In this document: piece after piece, positions 60,558 through 64,000 of the stretch
Numbering within the stretch: position 1 is the first letter of the stretch
How the letters are laid out: every line of letters starts with the position of its first letter
DNA from: Symbiodinium natans
Lineage: Eukaryota > Sar > Dinophyceae > Suessiales > Symbiodiniaceae
DNA: 64,000 nucleotides
Assembly (NCBI GenBank): GCA_905221605.1
Contig: CAJNDS010000548.1
Coordinates: 1-64,000 of the forward strand
Direction: 5' to 3'
Position numbers and translations under genes: made by a program
Notes under the pieces: model-generated
What the model was told of the DNA's origin: nothing
Seen by the model: the letters and a program-made list of their open reading frames with translations, nothing else
The model's database searches: none

Positions 60558-60667
60558 GTTTAGGGTTTGAGGTTTAGGGTTTGAGGTTTAGGGTTTAGGG
60601 TTTAGGGTTTAGGGTTTGTCTAGGGTTTAGGGTTTAGGGCTTAGTGTGCAGGGTTTATGTCGGGTTC

Positions 60668-60767
60668 AGGGATGTTCCCCCTTTTACTAGCAGTCCTTAG
60701 CAGGGATTCTAGTGCCCCCTAATGTAATCCCTATTAAGGACTGTTAGTATAAGCGGGAACATCCCAG
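60668..60767. mobile_element. family A copy 5
   Basis: Opens AGGGATGTTCCCCCTTTTAC, 'tagcagtccttagcagggatt', spacer, then 'aatccctattaaggactgtt' and GTATAAGCGGGAACATCCCA. The most regular copy of the family. Confidence 0.8.
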
Positions 60768-61355
60768 CTTAGGGGCTCAAACTGTGGGAGTTTTGGTTTT
60801 GGAGTTGAGTTGCGGGTTTAGGGTTTGGGGTTTGGTGTTTAGGGTTTGGGATTTAGGGTTTAGGCTTCGGGGTTTAGGGTTTAGGGTTCTAAACCCCACG
60901 AATTTGAGCGGCTCCCTGCCTGATACAGCCTTGACCCTAAACCCTACACCCCTAAACCCTAAACACTCAAGACAACAAACATAGAAGTTGTATGTGGCAT
61001 CATTATGAACTTCCCAGGTTGTTTGTCTAAACAGCTGGCAAGCAGAGTTTAAGTACATTCATCCATAGCGCCTGGGAGGCCAAAAGCTCAATTTACTTAA
61101 ACCTCTGTGGCCTGGGCCTTCCCACTCAAAGAATCCCAGGAGGCCAGCCAGGGCCGGAAGGCAAAAACATATATTCATTCGGCTCTAGAACAGAAACTTT
61201 CGCTCAAAACGGTCGCTCAAAACTTTCGCTCAACACTTTTTGGGACCCAAACCCTATACAATCTCTATAAGCCCTAAGCCCTAAGCCCTAAGCCCTAAGC
61301 CCTAAACCCTAAACCCTAAACCCTAAACCCTAAACCCTACACCGAGCTCGCCCAG
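60768..61355. repeat. heptamers and unique spacer
   Basis: TTTAGGG variants (60810-60890), unique sequence 60960-61180, a short repeat 'ctttcgctcaaaac' three times (61198-61238), and CCCTAAA (61265-61340). No supported exon. Confidence 0.6.
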
Positions 61356-61408
61356 GTTATCGCCAATGCTCACCTGAAGCGGTCCACGGCGGCTCCTTGC
61401 CTGCCAGG
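61356..61408 (+). CDS. candidate exon
   Basis: Acceptor GCTCGCCCAG|GTT, reading VIANAHLKRSTAAPCLP to GT donor (GG|GTTTAG), the TTTAGGG array starting in the donor. CCCTAAA upstream. Confidence 0.5.
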
Positions 61409-61606
61409 GTTTAGGGTTTAGGGTTTAGGGTTTAGGGTTTAGGGTTTAGGGTTTAGGGTTCGGGGTTTAGGGTTTCGGGTTTAGGGTTTAGGGATTAGGG
61501 ACGTTTCGAGGGGGGTCAGGGTTGAGGGTATTGGGGGTCTGGGGGGTTAAGGGTTTGATGTGGGGCCTTGGATCGTAAACCTAAACCCCTCCGTCGGCTT
61601 AATCAG

Positions 61607-61641
61607 GTTCAGAGTTTCCGGCTCCTATCCCATTTCATCGG
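61607..61641 (+). CDS. candidate short exon
   Basis: Acceptor CTTAATCAG|G, reading FRVSGSYPISS to GC donor (G|GCTCAG). Confidence 0.3.
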
Positions 61642-61821
61642 GCTCAGGGTTCAGGGCTTTCTACTCCATTCTTGTAGCTTATGGGTTAGGGTTCTTACTG
61701 CAGTCTTTTAAAGGGTTGTAGAGCTTATCTCTGGTAATAGGGCCTTTGTACGCATTATTTCTCGTAGACTGCAACTGTATAGGGTGTATGGGGGTATATA
61801 GTTGTCTGTGTTCTTGCTCAG

Positions 61822-61904
61822 GAACTTGAACAAAGCTACACTTGCATATCGGGATATCTGCATACACATGTATACACACATTTCTCGCAATCAATGCTGT
61901 AGTA
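61822..61904 (+). CDS. candidate terminal exon
   Basis: Acceptor TTCTTGCTCAG|GAA, reading ELEQSYTCISGYLHTHVYTH then FSQSML, stop at 61900-61902. The minus strand is open over the same area (61679-61930). Confidence 0.35.
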
Positions 61905-62035
61905 TCCTGATTATGGCCCCTGTAACACAAAACAACCTGAACTCTAAATCCTGAACCGCTAAACCCTAAACCCTACACCCTAAACCCTAAACCCTAAACC
62001 CTAAACCCTAACAAGAGCCCAATGTTGGATGCAAG

Positions 62036-62113
62036 GTCATGGACGCCACCAAAGACAGCCAAATCGCCGTCGACACGGCCAAGGCTGGCTGGCGCGACAT
62101 CCCCTACACCTAA
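62036..62113 (+). CDS. candidate terminal exon
   Basis: Acceptor GGATGCAAG|GTC, reading VMDATKDSQIAVDTAKAGWR then DIPYT and TAA. CCCTAAA array just upstream and TTTAGGG 12 bp after the stop. Well balanced composition; C-terminus of an unrecognised protein. Confidence 0.5.
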   Translation, partial: VMDATKDSQIAVDTAKAGWRDIPYT

Positions 62114-62233
62114 AGCCCTGAAAGGATTTAGGGTTTAGGGTTTAGGGTTTTGTGTTGGGAGAGTGAACCCTAAACCCTGAACCCTCTAAACCCTAGGAAG
62201 TGTTCCACATGTAAGTTGTTGCCTCATCTCCAG

Positions 62234-62294
62234 AGCAAGCGCCAAGCCCTCAACCCCAGACCCTCTGGCGCCGACGGCTCAGACACCTGCTACG
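62234..62294 (+). CDS. candidate exon
   Basis: Acceptor CATCTCCAG|AGC, reading SKRQALNPRPSGADGSDTCY to GT donor (G|GTACAG). CCCTAAA upstream. Confidence 0.45.
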
Positions 62295-62665
62295 GTACAG
62301 CGTTTAGGTGGTGATGGTCAGTGTTTAGAGCATAAACATCTAGGGCTTAACGCTCAGCTGGTGTTGGGTTTTAGGGCCAGCGTCAGGAACTTGTTGCGGG
62401 TGAAGGAGTCTTGGGATTCTCGGAGGACTCCCTAAACCCTAAACCCTAAACCCTCTACCCTCTAAACCCTAAATCCTAAAAAGGATTTAAAGTCTGCAGT
62501 TGCCCTCCCTTGCTTGTAGGCTTTCAGAGGGGTTCGGGAAAAAGTGTTGAAGGGTGAGGATTTCACAGGATTGAGGGTCCCTGGGTGCACAAGTACGGTC
62601 TAATTAGGGTCCAGGGTTTAGGGTTTAGGGTTTAGGGTTTAGGGTTTAGGGTGCTTCTTCCGCAG

Positions 62666-62721
62666 GACGCGCTCGACCTCGCCCGCAGCTTTCAGGCGGT
62701 GAATGCATGCTTTCGCGTCTC
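62666..62721 (+). CDS. candidate exon
   Basis: Acceptor CTTCCGCAG|GAC, reading DALDLARSFQAVNACFRV to GC donor (TC|GCAGGG). TTTAGGG upstream and CCCTAAA downstream, the reverse of the usual order. Confidence 0.5.
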
Positions 62722-63029
62722 GCAGGGGGGCTGTTCTAGCCCTAAACCCTAAACCCTAAACCCTAAACCCCTGGACTGTACGCCGTTCCTGAGTGTAAGG
62801 CATGGTGCGGAGCCCACCCGTGTGAAAGGAGAGCCCTAAACTTCACGCCGCAATGTACTCCAAAGCCCTGAAATTTGGGTTTAGGGTTTAGGGTTTAGGG
62901 TTAGGGTTTAGGGTTTAGGGTTTAGGGTAATTGGGACATAGTGATGAAGGCCCACCCCCCACCCCCTCCAGGCTTTCTTTTTTTTTGGGTTTCTCTCTCT
63001 CTCTCTCTCCCTCTCCCTCTCCCCTCAAC

Positions 63030-63136
63030 CCTCAACCCTCAACCCTCAACCCTAAACCCTCAACCCTCAACCCTAAACCCAAAACCCTAAACCGGTCAAA
63101 AGGGGCCTCGGGGGGCGGGGGGGGGGGGGGGGGGGT
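63030..63136. repeat. CCCTCAA/CCCTAAA array and poly-G
   Basis: A CT-dinucleotide patch (62993-63012), CCCTCAA/CCCTAAA units, then about 26 G (63110-63135) ending shortly before the next acceptor. Confidence 0.9.
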
Positions 63137-63145
63137 CTCTGCCAG

Positions 63146-63217
63146 GATCGGAGGCAGGAGGGCCTCGCGCTCCACACCATCTCGGTGGGCTACCTGCACC
63201 TTCAGGAGCACCGGCAG
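63146..63217 (+). CDS. candidate exon, 24 codons
   Basis: Acceptor CTCTGCCAG|GAT, reading DRRQEGLALHTISVGYLHLQ then EHRQ, to GC donor (CAG|GCCTGT). CCCTAAA type and poly-G upstream, TTTAGGG downstream. Confidence 0.5.
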
Positions 63218-63695
63218 GCCTGTCAGGGGTTTAGGGGTTGGGGTTTAGGGTTTAGGGTTTAGGATTTAGGGTCTAGGGTTTAGGGTTTAGGGTTTAGGGT
63301 TTGGGGTTTGGGGTTTGGGGTCTTGGGGTTCTAGGGTTCAGGGTTCAGGGTATCTTCGGCTTAGTAGAGTTTAGGATCCAGGGCTTAGGGCTGAAAATTG
63401 TGTACGTGCTCGTTCTTAGCACCAGAGGATCGGGGTTTCGGACCCCTCAATAATCTCTTAGAGAGATGTAAGGTGCCTAATTCCCAAATTCCCTGCTAAG
63501 AACGAGTTTGGGGCTGTGAGTGGAGAGTTGCGCCTGACGTGTTCAGCCAGTTGCCCTTCTCGTAGCCCCGTAGTTGCCTAGATTAGTGGGGAACAACATG
63601 TAGCCGCAATGTAGCCCCCAAACCTGCAGCCAAACACCCTGAACCCTCAACAGTGCCCAACGTGAAAGACTTCGGGTCTTCATCTGCCGAAGCAG
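63218..63695. repeat. TTTAGGG/TTTGGGG array then unique sequence
   Basis: TTTAGGG and TTTGGGG (63225-63350), then unique sequence 63360-63650 containing an inverted pair 'gctcgttcttagca' (63408) and 'tgctaagaacgag' (63492), with the palindromic CTCTTAGAGAG between them: a small hairpin element of about 100 bp. Confidence 0.6.
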
Positions 63696-63742
63696 GCGAT
63701 CCAGCTTTGCAAGCAGGCTATCAAGATCTACCAGGATGGGGG
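63696..63742 (+). CDS. candidate exon, helical
   Basis: Acceptor GCCGAAGCAG|GCG, reading AIQLCKQAIKIYQDG to GT donor (GG|GTCTTG). The heptad-like A-Q-C-A-Y pattern resembles one helix of a helical-repeat protein, but it is too short to assign. A longer alternative frame (63653-63856, PNVKDFGSSSAEAGDPALQA...) is also open to a stop. Confidence 0.4.
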
Positions 63743-64000
63743 GTCTTGCACTTTCCCCAAAACCTCTACACCCGCAAAGTTTTGTGCACCCTGTATCCTC
63801 TTCAAGGGTATACAGGCTACTTCGGGTACACCCTAAAACGCTTAGCAGCTGTCTAGGGGCCCGGGGATGTAGGGTTCAGGGTTTAGGGTTTAAGGGACTT
63901 AAGGTCCGGGTGCGAGGCTTCTGCGTTTTCCAAGAACTCAGCACTTGCTTGCTGTGGGGTTGAGGGTTGAGGGTCTTGCTTCGGGAGGCCAACACCTCCT

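Overview
The window looks like nuclear DNA of a dinoflagellate-type alveolate. Arrays of the heptamer TTTAGGG/CCCTAAA and its variants occupy much of the sequence from end to end, so they are interstitial and do not mark a chromosome tip. Between the arrays lie short GC-rich blocks, mostly 30-220 bp, that read as small coding exons on the + strand. They are bounded by AG acceptors, usually AG|G, and by GT, GC or sometimes GA donors. GC/GA donors with AG|G are a known dinoflagellate habit. Coccidians such as Eimeria also carry AAACCCT heptamers, but the CAG-rich coding typical of Eimeria is missing here. No rRNA, tRNA, CRISPR array, spliced-leader gene or recognised protein domain was found.

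Layout. 1-10.03 kb: exon blocks separated by telomere-like arrays, including a five-exon run (7.22-9.53 kb) whose reading phases agree at every junction. 10.03-21.01 kb: an ~11 kb island nearly free of heptamers, bounded by a perfect 22-bp inverted repeat and flanked on both sides by same-orientation TTTAGGGG arrays, as if a large element had inserted into one array. The island holds two tandem copies of an ~3 kb unit (one carrying an 896-bp TG...CA block with a TATAAAA motif), a cluster of GC hairpins, minisatellites and a palindromic pair of ~235-bp tandem arrays. 21-43.6 kb: further exon blocks, with possible terminal exons at 25.5 and 35.1 kb and possible first exons at 39.98 and 41.10 kb. 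43.6-45.5 kb: a CTG/CTA trinucleotide tract apparently split by a 1.25-kb element with terminal inverted repeats. 45.5-64 kb: more exon blocks, G-rich arrays (47.7-48.4 kb), a 16-bp minisatellite (55.6-55.9 kb), possible first exons at 51.23 and 58.89 kb and possible terminal exons at 61.90 and 62.11 kb. At least six small palindromic MITE-like families are scattered through the arrays.

The most interesting pattern concerns about thirty exon blocks that have CCCTAAA repeats upstream and TTTAGGG repeats downstream. Each intervening intron therefore starts with TTTAGGG and ends with CCCTAAA, so its two ends are complementary and could fold the intron into a long hairpin. All exon candidates I could support point the same way, as expected for a unidirectional dinoflagellate gene block. 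None of the proteins is recognised; several exons look membrane-spanning.

Limits: exons were called by eye from openness, splice motifs and phase. A 60-bp stretch is often open by chance in some frame, so single short exons are weak. The phase-consistent runs and the exons of 50 or more codons carry most of the weight. I did not screen the minus strand as thoroughly.
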